Shown here piece after piece: positions 20,669-31,330 of a stretch of 64,000 bases of DNA. Position 1 is the first letter of the stretch. Each line of letters begins with the position of its first letter. The translations under genes were made by a program, and so were the position numbers. Source of the DNA: Hepsetus odoe (taxonomy: Eukaryota; Chordata; Actinopteri; Characiformes; Hepsetidae). The stretch lies in contig CM029370.1 in NCBI GenBank assembly GCA_017165825.1, positions 28,899,146 to 28,963,145 on the forward strand. The letters run 5' to 3'. Under the pieces are notes generated by a model. It was not told where the DNA came from. It saw only the letters and a list, made by a program, of their open reading frames with translations, and did no database searches.

Positions 20669-21520
20669 TCTTCCTTAGCCTGCTCTGGTTTAGGGGTCAC
20701 CACAGCAGTGGTTTTTCCATTTTTTCCGATCCTCTGCATCTTCCTCCACCGACCACCTGCATATCTTCTCTCACCACATCCATAAAACTCCTCTTTGGTC
20801 TTCCTCTTCTCCTCTTTCCTGGCAGCTCCATCTTCAACATCCTCCTTCCGATATAATCCTCGTCTCTCCTCTGGACATGTCCAAACCAGCGCAACCTTGC
20901 TTCTCTAACTTTGTCTCCAAAATGTCCAACCTGATCTGTCCCTCTAATATACTCATTTCTAATTCTGTCCGTCCTCATCACACCCAACGAACATCTCAGC
21001 ATCTTTAACTCCGACACCTCCAGCTCCGCCTCCTGTCTTTTCATCAGTGCCACCGTCTCCAGCCCGTACAACAGCTGGTCTCACTACTGACCTGTAAACC
21101 TTCCCTTTTACTCTAGCTGGTACGCGTCTGTCACAAATCACTCCTGACACTTCCCTACCCATTCCAACCTGCCTGCACTCTCTTCTTCACCTCTTTTCCA
21201 CACTCGCCGTTACTCTGAACTGTTGATCCTCAGTATTTAAATTCCTCCACCTTTTGTTACCTCCACTCCACTGTCCTCCCTTTCACCCACACTCATGTAT
21301 TCTATCTTTTGTCCTTCTCACTTTCATTCCTCTCCTCTCTAGAGCATATCTCCATTTCTCCAGGTTCTCCTCAAGCTGCTCCCTACTCTCATTGCAGATC
21401 ACAATATCATCAGCAAACATCATCGTCCACGGAGACTCCTGTCTAACCTCGTCCGTCAACCTGTCCATTACTATTGCAAACAAGAATGGGCTCAGTGCGG
21501 AACCTTGATGTAATCCAAAC
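20669..21520 (-). mobile_element. RTE-type LINE fragment C, 3' 0.85 kb
   Basis: The minus strand reads, from high to low coordinates: GLHQGSALSPFLFAIVMDRL, then MFADDIVICNESREQLEENL (the catalytic FADD motif of the RT palm), then the C-terminal MYGLETVALMKRQEAELEV, RIRNEYIRGTDQVG, LRWFGHVQRRDEDYIGRRML and ELPGKRRRGRPKRS. Several frameshifts separate the pieces. The element is cut at its 5' side and lacks the terminal AAG run. Confidence 0.92.
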
Positions 21521-23275
21521 AACTTTCTGTTTAATATGATTACAAATAAAAAATTCATGGAACATTTTGAAAACCAGGTGTCCGTGCACTTTTGAGGGGA
21601 ACTGTGTTAGTTGGCACAGCAAAGCGAAGGCATCACAACAAAAGTAGCCGGCTAACTGAGAGTCTGTATCTTTCATCCTTCGCCTCTGTTCCCTCCGAGA
21701 ATTGACTTAATTCGCTGAAGCACCTGGTCAGAAATCTTTCCCCAAATGAGCTTTTACTTCATTACATGGGATCATCGCTCTTTGCTGCGTCTCCATCATC
21801 ACTCTTTGCTGTGTCTCCTGTTTCCAAAGCACATGTTCTTTAGCGACAGGACACCTGCTCTGCAGAGACATAAACCAATTAGCGTCTCTTCCTTGGAGAG
21901 TTTGGACATCTTCAGTACCCAAGAAAAGAGTCCCCACTTTCCCTTTAAACCAGCCACAGTTACCGGGCTTGTTCAACCTCATTAAATACTCATTAAAAAT
22001 CTTTTTACTGTACGTCTCTTATACTGATTTATTAAACTTACTGAACCCTGTGAAACACAATGTTTATTTAAAAAGAAATTTAACTCTTACTGGACCCCTT
22101 TAAAAATGATATGTTTATTATATTTATCTAATAAACATATCGAACCCCTTTAAGCGTATTTATGTTTATTATATTTATTCTGCATTTGCATATTACAATA
22201 AATGATTTAGCATAAATGACGTATTGCCTACTATACTTCATTTAATATACCACTATACTAAGCACTTCTACTAATTACTAATATATATTATTCTGCATCC
22301 GCCAGGAATTATTCAACATCTACTTTGAAAAATTCAACATCTGCTGTATAAACTATAAACCTTTCAGTGACTGCTAGGAATTATTCTGTATTATTCAGTA
22401 TCTAATACAGATTTTTGAGCAAATATGGCGAATTGCTAACTTTAGCTTATCTGCTATTCAGTACCGACTGGGAAATATTCTGTGTATTTTGTCAGTTATT
22501 CAGTATCGACTGTGAAACATCTAATACTATAAGACCAGTGTGTAGAATCTCTAAGGGAGCGAAGAATTGAAGTGTGGAGTTTAAACTTCAGTTAACTCCA
22601 GCCCATACCCAGCTGTGCCCTCCTTCACCCCCTGAGACAACCGAGGGGCTCGATATGAAAGCCATCACACTCTCTCTCCTACAATCACCCCTTCTCGCTC
22701 GCCCATAATCACTGACGGACCTATCAGAGCCGGCCGAGAGGACACGAGTCCGGCTGCAGTCACACATTAAATCCCTCTGACATTGGCCGCGTTCTCCTGA
22801 TAAAGAGTCGGCCGTCATCTTCCTCTCTTCCTCTCCTCCACAAACACACAGACTCCAACCTCCCCCCGTCTCTTCTTTCCTCTCCCCTCCCTTTCTCCCC
22901 TCCCCCTGGCCTTATTCCTCCTTTCCGGCCCTCTCTCTCTTTCTCCGATCTGATGCACAGGCCGTGGTGGAGAGCGTCTGTTTAATTAACTCTGTTTCCG
23001 AGGTTAATAACTTCCTTTATCTCGCAGCTTCCTCTCTGACTCGCTTTATCACCACCGCTCCGCCCACTGACACCCTGGACTATAACTGTTTCTATTCCAT
23101 CTCCCCTTTATTTCTTTCATTTTTCTACTTTTCCCTCACTTGCCATCTCTCTCTCCTCCATCTTTCTCGTTCTGTCCTCATTTAGCTTTTTGATGACGTC
23201 CATCCAAAGAAGATTTGTACCAGACACAACTAGTTTTGTGGCTTCCGTGGTCATCGGTGTCATCCTACAGTAAAA
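21521..23275. other. no recognised gene; partly repetitive
   Basis: Bases 22280-22520 contain a decayed repeat with variants of 'ttattcagtatcgactgtga' and 'aattattctgtattattcag'. Bases 22600-23050 are richer in G+C and include 'ctgtttaattaactctgttt', possibly conserved. No exon assigned. Confidence 0.5.
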
Positions 23276-23344
23276 GCAGTGATGGGGACGGTACCTTGCT
23301 CAAGAGCAACCTACTGGTCCAGGATTCGAACCCGCTAGACCATC
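23276..23344 (-). mobile_element. SINE1 small fragment
   Basis: Internal piece only: 'agtgatggggacggtacctt', 'gcaacctactggtccaggat' and 'tcgaaccc', then 'ctagacca'. Confidence 0.85.
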
Positions 23345-24764
23345 ATTATATTACTTGCTCTTCTACATGTTATGCACCAAAATATTTCATTTCTTCATGA
23401 GCATGTTTTACCTTTCTTGCAGCTCCTGATTGTGCCTTCAAGGCTGATGCATGTTAATGAGTTCTGTTTTGATTGGCCCATATCATGCCTTGTTGTTAAT
23501 GCAGTCTCAGCTGAAATGCAAAACAAACATTAAGTCTAAATCATCTGGATTATGGGGTAAAATTTAAACAATCACCTTTTAAGGACATTCTTGCAATAAT
23601 CTGTTCGCTTCCCGACAGCCATGAACAGTAGATCGTTTTATTTTTCTCCTCTCCGACAACTTTAGGCTGTCCGCAGGAACAACACTCCTAAACACTTCAA
23701 TAAGAACTGCCTAAAAGGTGGTCATTTGGACTCGTAATTTTCCGCTTCGAAACTCATCGAAGCATTAAAATCTCTTGTTCAAAAAATAGAAAATGTAATC
23801 TCACACCAGAAACCAAGTTTGGCTGAATCTGAACTGTTGTGTTTTTGGTGTCAGTAACAGAAACGTTCCTCTGGTCTCTGATCTAAGAGCAGATATGTTT
23901 CCCTGATTGTGGACGAGATCAGACTGCGGATAAACAAAGCCGATCGAGGATCAGTGAGGGACTTGTGGCGCCAAGAGCTGTTTCTCTTCTTTTTCGTTTT
24001 ACCCTGCTTTTGTTTTCAGCCGTGTTTCGCAGCATCTGTCCGGGCTCTTTAGCTGCAGCCGCCAGCTCGTTATCCTCTGAGGCTTTTGATTTGCCGCAGC
24101 CTCGTCGCAGCGGAATAGACGAGCTCTAACAGGCAATTTTCCGCTGCCGGTTGGGAAATGTGTGCTTTTACTTGCCATTTCAGAAACATAACGAGGCCTC
24201 TCGTGTGTATCGACAGAACACACATGATGTCTAAACGCTTTTACAGCTCATGGCATGTTTTCACCTCAACCGGGGATTTTCACCTTACTTACAAAATAAA
24301 AAGATCAGTGAAAGTAAAATGCGCGCCAGGCCTCAGGTGCTCCTCCCATTTAGGATACAACATGTTATTGTGTCCAACGATACTGGCCGATCCCAATGAT
24401 AATGCCAATCATTTCAGGAAGTTACATCAGCAGAGAAGACTCTTCTTTTTTCAAATCTCAATGTGTTTGTTTTCTACAAGCCAAAAAAATTGGAAAGCGA
24501 CTGGCCTGAAGGTGGCGCTACTGCACAGCAGTGTTCCTTTAGTCTTAAGCTCCGGAAACAAATGAACATCAACTTGATTTTAAGCAAATTATGCAAAAAT
24601 AAACATAAACGTCAAACTAGTCCTTGTTTTTTGGGAGGATCTTTGGCCATCGGACCCCTTCGATCAATCATCTATGGCTATGTTTCTCTTTGTAGTCCAA
24701 CAGGTTCTCATGATCTGCAGACAAAGTGAGGGAAATTAATCTAAAAACGTTACAGACTTTTTTT
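23345..24764. other. no recognised feature; possible conserved DNA
   Basis: Bases 24000-24300 have balanced composition and no repeat, and could be conserved non-coding DNA. No coding exon is supported. Confidence 0.45.
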
Positions 24765-25095
24765 TTTGGACATGTCCAGAGGAGAGACCAGGAGCTTATC
24801 AGCTTTAAGCTTTAGATGGTGTTTATTGTCATTTCAACCATGTACACAGTAAATAGTGAAACGAGATCATGTTCCTCCAGAACCCTGGTGCTACACAAAA
24901 CAACATCAAACACGACATAAGACAAGACAAGAGAAGGATGTTGAGGATGGAGCTGCCAGGAAAGAGCAGAAGTGGAAGAACAAAGAGGAGGTTTATGGAC
25001 GTGGTGAGAGGGGACATGCAGGCAATCGATGTGAAAGAGGAAGATGCAGATGACAGGAAGAACTGGAGACGGATGATCCGCTGTGGTGGAATCCC
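24765..25095 (+). mobile_element. RTE-type LINE fragment D, split by another repeat
   Basis: Bases 24765-24799 (tggacatgtccagaggagag) and 24932-25095 (agaaggatgttgaggatgga, gaggtttatggacgtggtga, cggatgatccgctgtgg) are contiguous in other copies. The 132-base interruption is a different dispersed repeat. Confidence 0.85.
24800..24931. mobile_element. insertion in LINE D (TTTATTGTCATTTCAACCAT repeat)
   Basis: Begins 'agctttaagctttagatggt' and contains 'tttattgtcatttcaaccat' and 'gttcctccagaaccctggtg'. I recall such sequence as a widespread fish repeat, but cannot name the family. Confidence 0.6.
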
Positions 25096-25384
25096 TGAGC
25101 TTTTTTGCTCCCTCATCGTTTCCAAATCCTCCTCCGATCTCATGCGGTTTGATTCAGTGAGTGGTTCTGAAGTTCACATGGCATGTCTATGGTTTTCACT
25201 GCTTCAGGTTCACCAGTAGTTCTGAAGGTCCCCTGTGCTTCTCCACACAGGATTCTCTCTGTGATGTGAAGCCCTTTAGCCAACCTGCAGGTCTGGGCTC
25301 TTTCAAAGTTGCATAACACTGATATAAAGGCAACCTGGCAATCAGGCTTGCTATTGCTGCCGTTGTATTGTTATATTGTCTCCT

Positions 25385-25650
25385 GCAAAAGTATTAGAAC
25401 AGTAAGGTCAAGACGTTTTTATAAGAACCAAGAAAAAGTGCCGAAAAATGTAAAGTGCGAAGCTAAGCCACAAAATGTCCAGAACAAAGGTTTATGGACA
25501 GATGAGACAGATGAGATGAATCTCTACCAGAGTGAAGAAAAGGCCGAAGTATGGATGAAGACAGGATATGCTTGTGATCTAGAACATTAAATCTCATCTG
25601 TTGTGGCCAGGACTTGCATGGCTGCTTCTGGAACAGGCTTACGACCTCAC
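25385..25650 (+). pseudogene. Tc1-like transposase fragment (second family)
   Basis: Encodes LWTDETDEMNLYQSEEKAEV and, after shifts, LAWMAASG-like sequence (cttgcatggctgcttctgga). This fits the region around the second catalytic Asp (WSDE/WTDET) of Tc1-like transposases. The upstream 'aaagtattagaacagtaagg' resembles the non-coding 5' part of such elements. Different family from the copies at 10.4, 18.1, 43.0 and 55.2 kb. Confidence 0.65.
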
Positions 25651-25703
25651 AATGGTAGCGGCAGATAAAATATATAATGAAGCTATAAGAAAATGGCATA
25701 TAT

Positions 25704-26154
25704 GGGGCACTGGTGGCCTAGTGGTTAGGTAGTTGGCCCCAGGATAAGTGAAAGTGACTATTCTTGTCATTGCAAGGTCACAGCACAACACACAGTGAAC
25801 CACAACGAAACTGGACCTCTGCATTTAACCTATGCAAACATCAAGGACAGCTATGAAAGTGCCCAGGGAGCAGTGATGGGAATGGTACCTTGCTCAAGGG
25901 CAACCTCAGGGCAACCTACTGGTAAGGGGTTTGAACCCACAATCTTCCGACCCTGTGACCAACTCCCTAAACATTAGGCCACCACTGCCCCAGAAGGTTG
26001 TGGGTTGATTCTCAGACCATTAGGTTGCCCTGAGGTACCCTTGAGCAAGGTGTCATCCCCATCACTGCTCCCTGGGCACGTGTGTGTATGGATGAAATGC
26101 AGAGGTCCAATTTCGTTGTGTTGTGCTGTGGTAGTCACTTTCACTTCACTTTCA
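25704..26154 (+). mobile_element. SINE1 copy interrupted by an inverted SINE1
   Basis: The outer plus-strand copy has its head at 25704-25745 (ggtggcctagtggttaggta, ggccccaggat) and resumes at 25992 with 'agaaggttgtgggttgattc', running to the tail at 26154. The inner minus-strand copy occupies 25746-25991. Confidence 0.92.
25746..25991 (-). mobile_element. SINE1 full-length, nested in SINE1
   Basis: Runs from the tail complement 'aagtgaaagtgactattctt' to the head complement 'aggccaccactgcccc'. It is the younger of the pair and creates a large inverted repeat. Confidence 0.92.
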
Positions 26155-26989
26155 TATATCATTGCTAGAAGCTTCCCCCCTTTATAATGGGGAAATTTAG
26201 AAATCACACAACTATACTGGTTTTCTTCATTTGAATAAAGTCATCCAGCACTAATTGCACTGAATGCTTTTCCTCAAGGATGACTAATCATCGTAAGGAA
26301 GTCCACTCCATCTGGTGATTGGGGGTGACCCTGGCCCGTAGAGGAAAACCCATCAAGCTCCAGTGGCAAAGTCTGGGCACCATACTCTTTGGTTTAAGGC
26401 CAGTTCCAGAATAAGAAACAGCTTCCCCAGATCATTATGCTGAACGAGTTTGAGAACATTTCCTCAAAAACTCTGGACTTTACCAGTCGTAGTACTTTAA
26501 TATTCTGAGAGATCACCCACAGCCCCAGGGTAATGCCTAAGGATCTTCTGCACTGGCGAGTGTTAGTCAGTCTGCTATCAAGCAAACACAGAAGGGTGTG
26601 TGTGAAATGATAGCAGGGAGGAAACACTGCTCTCCAGGAAGACTATTGCTGCCTGACAGCAGTGGCCAGTGGCAAGGGTCTAGACCCTACGATGGGAAGG
26701 TTGTGGGGATTGTGTTCCCATCACTGCTCCTCTGGTGTTCCAGCTTACAGCACTTGGGGTGTATGTTCTCACCAGCGTGTTTGGATGGACTAAAGGACAA
26801 ATTCACTGCACTGCTTGCCACCAGCAAGAATTTAATTCCTTTTCATTTTACCATTTCCTAAAACATAATATTACTGAAAGAATTTCCAATGAACTGAAAA
26901 GCAAAAATGATCCCTTTAGTCCTAAATTAAGAAAAGTCTCGCCAAAACTGAGCTCCAATTCCAGTCAAAGAACCTCAGCTGTCAAACAT
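26155..26989. other. no recognised feature
   Basis: No exon or named repeat. Bases 26230-26400 read like decayed coding sequence but match nothing I can name. Confidence 0.45.
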
Positions 26990-27209
26990 GAAAGTGAAAG
27001 TGACTATGTGTCATTGTGAAACTCTAAAATACAACAAAATGCAACCTGTTTAACCCATTACACACTTTCCAGCAGTGGGCAGCCATATCCAGCGCCCAAG
27101 GAGCAGTGATGGGGATGGTACCTTGCTCAAGGGTACCTCAGGGCAAACTACTGGTCCAGGACTCGAACCCATAACCTTCAGGTTATGGGCCTAGACCCTC
27201 ATCACTACC
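26990..27209 (-). mobile_element. SINE1 copy
   Basis: 'tgaaagtgaaagtgactatg', 'cagcagtgggcagccatatc', 'gatggtaccttgctcaaggg', 'ggactcgaacccataacctt', then a decayed head. Confidence 0.9.
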
Positions 27210-27698
27210 ATGATGGAAGTACTGGGTTTTGTACATGTGTATCGACTACTGAGCAATAATTTGATCAATAACAAGAAGAATATATTGATACATTATTTTA
27301 AAAAAGTTACTGAAAGACTGAAAGTGAAAAAAAAACTTTTTTTAAGCGCATCATGGTGTTTGGAGACTCTGGGTGATGGTCCTCTTTCTTCACCCCTTTC
27401 TTCTGTGTTTAGGCAGCGATAGAGGAGTGGGAGAACATGTTGCTGCCCTTATTCTTTCTGTTTTCCCCATTTGCTTTCGTTCTTTTATGTTTTAATTCTC
27501 AACCACATCATCCTGGGTGTGTTTCATCTTCACTGCCCATTCCCAGGTGTTTAAAGCCAAGTTTCCCTTTTGATACCCTTGTGTTATTGCTGATCTTGAT
27601 CTTTTCACAGGCACTCGTGATGCTTCGGTTCAAGCTTTGTTTCATTTTTTATCCTCATGAACTTGTTTTAGGTTTGATTTTCTTTTCTGCACTACATT
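27210..27698. other. no recognised feature
   Basis: T-rich sequence (cattgctttcgttc-type); possibly LTR-like but unsupported. Confidence 0.45.
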
Positions 27699-27848
27699 GG
27701 GGGCAGCGGTGGACTAGTGTTTAGGAACTAGGCTGCAGGATCTGAAGGTCATGGGACTGAAATCCTGGATCAGCGAGGTACAATCCCCATCACTGCTCCC
27801 TGCAGCACGGTGTGTGTGGGTTAAAAGCAGAGGATGTTTTCCTCACCC
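27699..27848 (+). mobile_element. SINE1 copy, internally shortened
   Basis: 'gggggcagcggtggactagt', 'ctgaaggtcatgggactgaa', 'aatccccatcactgctccct' and 'gtgtgtgtgggttaaaagca', with a deletion in the middle. Confidence 0.85.
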
Positions 27849-28031
27849 TGATCTTTAGTGTGGTGATCTACTGCTACACACCCCTGTTGTCTCCGTGTGT
27901 GACTGGCCTCTGAGTCTCAGAGGAGGGTGAGAAGATATGTAAGCCAGCAAGCTTCCTTGAGGAGGGTGAGAAGAGGGAAGGAAGGAGGGAAAGATGAGAG
28001 GAAAAAAGAGGCAGTGGGGTTTCTTTCCGGG

Positions 28032-28050
28032 TTTTTTTTTTTTTTTTTTG
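28032..28050. repeat. poly(T) run
   Basis: Uninterrupted run of T. Confidence 0.95.
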
Positions 28051-28177
28051 AATCCCAGCGGTGTGTTTGCAGCCCAAGTGCTGAGAGGAAGAGTGTGTGT
28101 GTGATCAATATTCTCCTGAACACTCAGCAGAGCTCCACAGAGACTGAGCACAGACTGATCCTATCTAACCGCATGAG

Positions 28178-28184
<7 letters not shown>

Positions 28185-28214
<30 letters not shown>
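28185..28214. repeat. (GA)n microsatellite
   Basis: Uninterrupted GA run. Confidence 0.95.
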
Positions 28215-28218
<4 letters not shown>

Positions 28219-28305
28219 AAGACAGTCCTGGTATCTGAGATGAATGTGGGAAGTGCATCCTGAATAATTTAGCCATTTTCCAAAAATACGGCTGCTGCTG
28301 GAAGA

Positions 28306-28332
28306 GTGTGTGTGTGTGTGTGTGTGTGTGTG
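28306..28332. repeat. (TG)n microsatellite
   Basis: Uninterrupted TG run. Confidence 0.95.
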
Positions 28333-28495
28333 GTGGGTGTGTGGTGCTGAGGTCGACCACACACATTAGCAGCTAAAGTTGTGGTTAAATTTTTTATTTT
28401 TTTTTAACTTTGGTAAAATGTTTTTAGTCAAGCTTAATATTATTGATATTTAACACTTTCAAGGCATTCGCGTGTCTCTCTTTCATCCATACGTC

Positions 28496-28680
28496 TCTTC
28501 TCAGAGCTGCTTATCCTAATTAGGTAATGGGGGGACGGATCACCGGTTCAGGGCAGATATATGTACACCAAGGGGACAATTGGCATCGATACTGTACATG
28601 TTTTTGGACCGTAGGTGAAAATCTGAGCTCCTGGAAGAAACATACACACCCCCGTTCAGAAAGTCTGAAGAGCTGGAAAT
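28496..28680 (-). mobile_element. SINE3 fragment
   Basis: 'cagagctgcttatcctaatt', 'ggttcagggcag', 'aaggggacaattggcat' and 'gagctcctggaagaaacata' follow the SINE3 order on the minus strand. Confidence 0.6.
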
Positions 28681-28700
28681 CCAAACCCAGAACTTAAATC

Positions 28701-28751
28701 TTAACATTTCCAGCATTTAGCAGATGTTCTTGTCCAGAGCGACATACATTA
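28701..28751 (-). mobile_element. SINE2 tail fragment
   Basis: 'acatttccagcatttagcag' then 'gttcttgtccagagcgacat': only the 3' tail of SINE2. Confidence 0.75.
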
Positions 28752-28829
28752 GTGCTTTAAGTCAACAGCTGTCGATCGACTAATTGCCAAGTAACATGCT
28801 TACAAACGCTTCCGCCAAAGTTAAAGAGA

Positions 28830-28947
28830 TGCAGTGGTGGTCTAGTGGACTAACCCCCAGGATGGGAAGGTTGTGGGTTCGAATCCTGGACCAGAAGGTT
28901 GTCCTGTACACGTGAGCAAGTTACCATCCCCATCACTATTCCCCACT
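28830..28947 (+). mobile_element. SINE1 copy, 3' truncated
   Basis: Has the A box (tggtctagtgg) and a perfect B box (gggttcgaatcc), then 'gttaccatccccatcactat'. The body ends early. Confidence 0.88.
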
Positions 28948-28997
28948 GTTCTGGATTAGATTCCCAGGCCTGTAGCTTTGTTCCTGGGTCTTGGGTA

Positions 28998-30503
28998 CAT
29001 AGCTGGTCTCACTACTGTTCTAGAAACCTTTCTTTCCTGTCTGTCTTAAATCACTCATACTACTCTTTTCCACCCATTCCAACCTACTTGCACTCTTCCA
29101 CACTCACCGTTACTCTGAACTGTTGATCCCAAGTATTTAAACTCCTCCACCTTCACCTCCTCTACTTCCTCCATCCTCACCACTCCACTTTCCTCCCTTT
29201 CATTCACACTCATGTATTCTGTCTTTGTTCTACTCACTGTCATCATCAGCAAACATCATCGTCCACGGAGACTCCTGTCTAACCTCGCCCGTCAACCTGT
29301 CCATTACTATTGCAAACAAGAATGGGCTCAGCGCTGATCCTTGAAGTAATCCATCCAATCTAGTTTAGTTGCATCCACCACTCCTACAGCAGATATCACC
29401 ACTGTACTGCTGCCCACTTACATATCCTGAACTACTCTCACATACTTCTCTGCGACTCTTGACTTCCTCATACAAAACCACAACTCCTCTCTAGGCACCC
29501 TGTCACCTGCTTTTTCCAAGTCCACAAAGGCACAATGCAACTCCTTCTGTACTTCTCTGTACTTCTCCATTAGCACCCTCAGAGCAAACATTGCACCTGT
29601 AGAGCTCTTTGGGCACCTGTGGAGCTCTTGGGGCAGCGGTGGCCTAGTGGTTAGGGTGTTGGCCGCATGATCGGAAGGTTGTGGGTTCGATCCCCTCCCC
29701 AATAGGTTGCCCTGAGGTACCCTTGAGCAAGGTGCCGTCCCCGTCACTGCTCCCTGGGCGCTTTCAATAGCTGCCCACTGCTGCATGGTGTTTGAGTGTG
29801 CATGGGTTAAATGCAGAGGTCCAATTTCATTGTGCTTCACTGTCTGCTGTGCTGTGACCTCGCAATGACAAGGGTTGTCACTTTCACTTTTCTCAGCATG
29901 AAACCATACTGCTGTTCACTAATCCTCATCTCTTTTCTTAACCTGCTTCTACGACTCTTCCCATTCTTCATCCTCTTCGTTGCTGCCCTTACTTCCATCT
30001 TGCCTATTTGCTGCACTTCCTGGTTCACTATCCTCACATCATCCAATCTTTTCTCTCTCATTTTCTTCATTCATCAACTGCTCGTAGTACTCCTTCCATC
30101 TGCTCAACACGCTCTGCCTACTTGTGAGAACATTTCCATTTCCTTTATCCTTAATCATCCTGATCTGCTGCTCATCTTTCCCAGCTCTGTCTCTCTGTCT
30201 AGTCAATCAGTAAAGGTCCTTTTCTCCCTCCTTCCTGTCCAACCTCTCATACAATTAGCCTTCACCCTGCGCTTCCTCTTATTATACTCCTGTCTGCTTT
30301 CTTCATCTCTCTGACTATCCCACTTCTTTTTTGCCTGCCTCTTCTTCTAGAAGTGCCCTATACTTTCCTGGACTTCTGGGTTCCACCACCATGTTTCCTT
30401 TCCTCCTTCTTCTGTCCAGATATCATACCAAGTACGTTTCTAGTTGTCTCCCTTACCAGTTTTGCAGTTGTTGCCCAGCAATCTGATAACTCTTCTCCAG
30501 CTA
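28998..30503 (-). mobile_element. RTE-type LINE fragment E (longest copy), split by SINE1
   Basis: Minus-strand LINE in two blocks, 28998-29629 and 29891-30503. The higher block includes the linker before the RT (VNQEVQQIGKMEVRAATKRM, ENEREKRLDDV). The lower block includes the segment complementary to 'ccattactattgcaaacaag' (FAIVMDR region) and 'aaacatcatcgtccacggag' (PWTMMFADD region). Stops and frameshifts are frequent. Both true ends are missing. Confidence 0.9.
29630..29890 (+). mobile_element. SINE1 full-length copy nested in LINE E
   Basis: Perfect A box (tggcctagtgg), B-box segment gggttcgatcccc, body, and tail 'gttgtcactttcacttt'. Just before it, the LINE segment 'cacctgtagagctctt' is duplicated as 'cacctgtggagctctt'. 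Confidence 0.95.
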
Positions 30504-30505
30504 TC

Positions 30506-30646
30506 TGCTCCCTGGGTGCTTTCAATAGCTGCCCACTGCTGCACGGTGTTTGAGTGCAGGGGTTAAATGCAGAGGTCAAATTTTGTTGTGGTTCACTGAG
30601 TGCTGTGCTGTGACCTCGCAATGATAAGGGTTGTCACTTTCACTTT
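30506..30646 (+). mobile_element. SINE1 3' half
   Basis: 'ctgctccctgggtgctttca', 'gcacggtgtttgag' and the tail 'ataagggttgtcactttcac'. Very similar in sequence to the copy at 29630. Confidence 0.9.
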
Positions 30647-30849
30647 AACGATGAACAGATATTAACCAACAACTCTCTCTTTCCACTAAACCAGACAGAC
30701 TGGAACAAACTACAGATTATTCAGTGATTACATATTTCACTCTTTTTTTCAGTTCAGTCTAGTCCTCCCTCTCTCTCTTTCTGTTTGTCTTGTAGGACCT
30801 TTTCAGTTGTTTTTTCCTTTTTTTTTTTTTTTTTACTTTCGTTTTCTAC

Positions 30850-31330
30850 CCGAGAAACATCAATAGAGGCTCAAGCACACAGTTGCTCAGGAAAAAGCTG
30901 TTGGCCAAAGCTTCGACTTGCCCTTGACAGGCCATCATCACATATTCTGCCTCTAGGTTCAGGTTCCAGGAGGGGAACAGCTTGAACAAGTGAGCCTTGA
31001 AAGGAAACGATTAATCGCCAATAAATACACAACACGGTTTTACTGGAATCTGGCCATTCCTCTGGACCTGGAACCTCACGGAAGCCTGACTGTCCAAACA
31101 ACTCTTCATCTAAAGATTTTCCTTGTGTTCCAAACTTGGCAGAGATAAGCATTTGCATTGACTACAGCCTGAAGTTCTGCATTTGTATTGATGGTAGAAA
31201 CTCCCAGAGCAAGCAGGGGGCTGTTTATGTGCTTGGCATCCAGGCAGTGAGGAAATTGCCACTTTTCCTGAAAGGCTCTTACCACTCTGTCTCTGCGGTA
31301 GGTGTCTGGAAAACAAACACCAAAAATAAA
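30850..31330 (-). pseudogene. PIF/Harbinger-like transposase remnant
   Basis: On the minus strand, around 31250-31180, it reads VRAFQEKWQFPHCLDAKHIN, matching the FRxxWxFPNCLGAIDGKH block that contains the first catalytic Asp of Harbinger/HARBI1-type transposases. Then comes GSFYHQYKC in another frame, and later VPLLEPEPRG and DGLSRASRSFG, matching the YRLSRARRxxENxFG block. Stops and shifts make it a dead copy. No terminal repeats were found. Confidence 0.72.

Noticed and set aside
29811..30314. 167-codon hydrophobic open frame on the + strand
   Set aside because: It is the antisense of a SINE1 tail and of LINE E; the minus strand carries the recognisable LINE protein.
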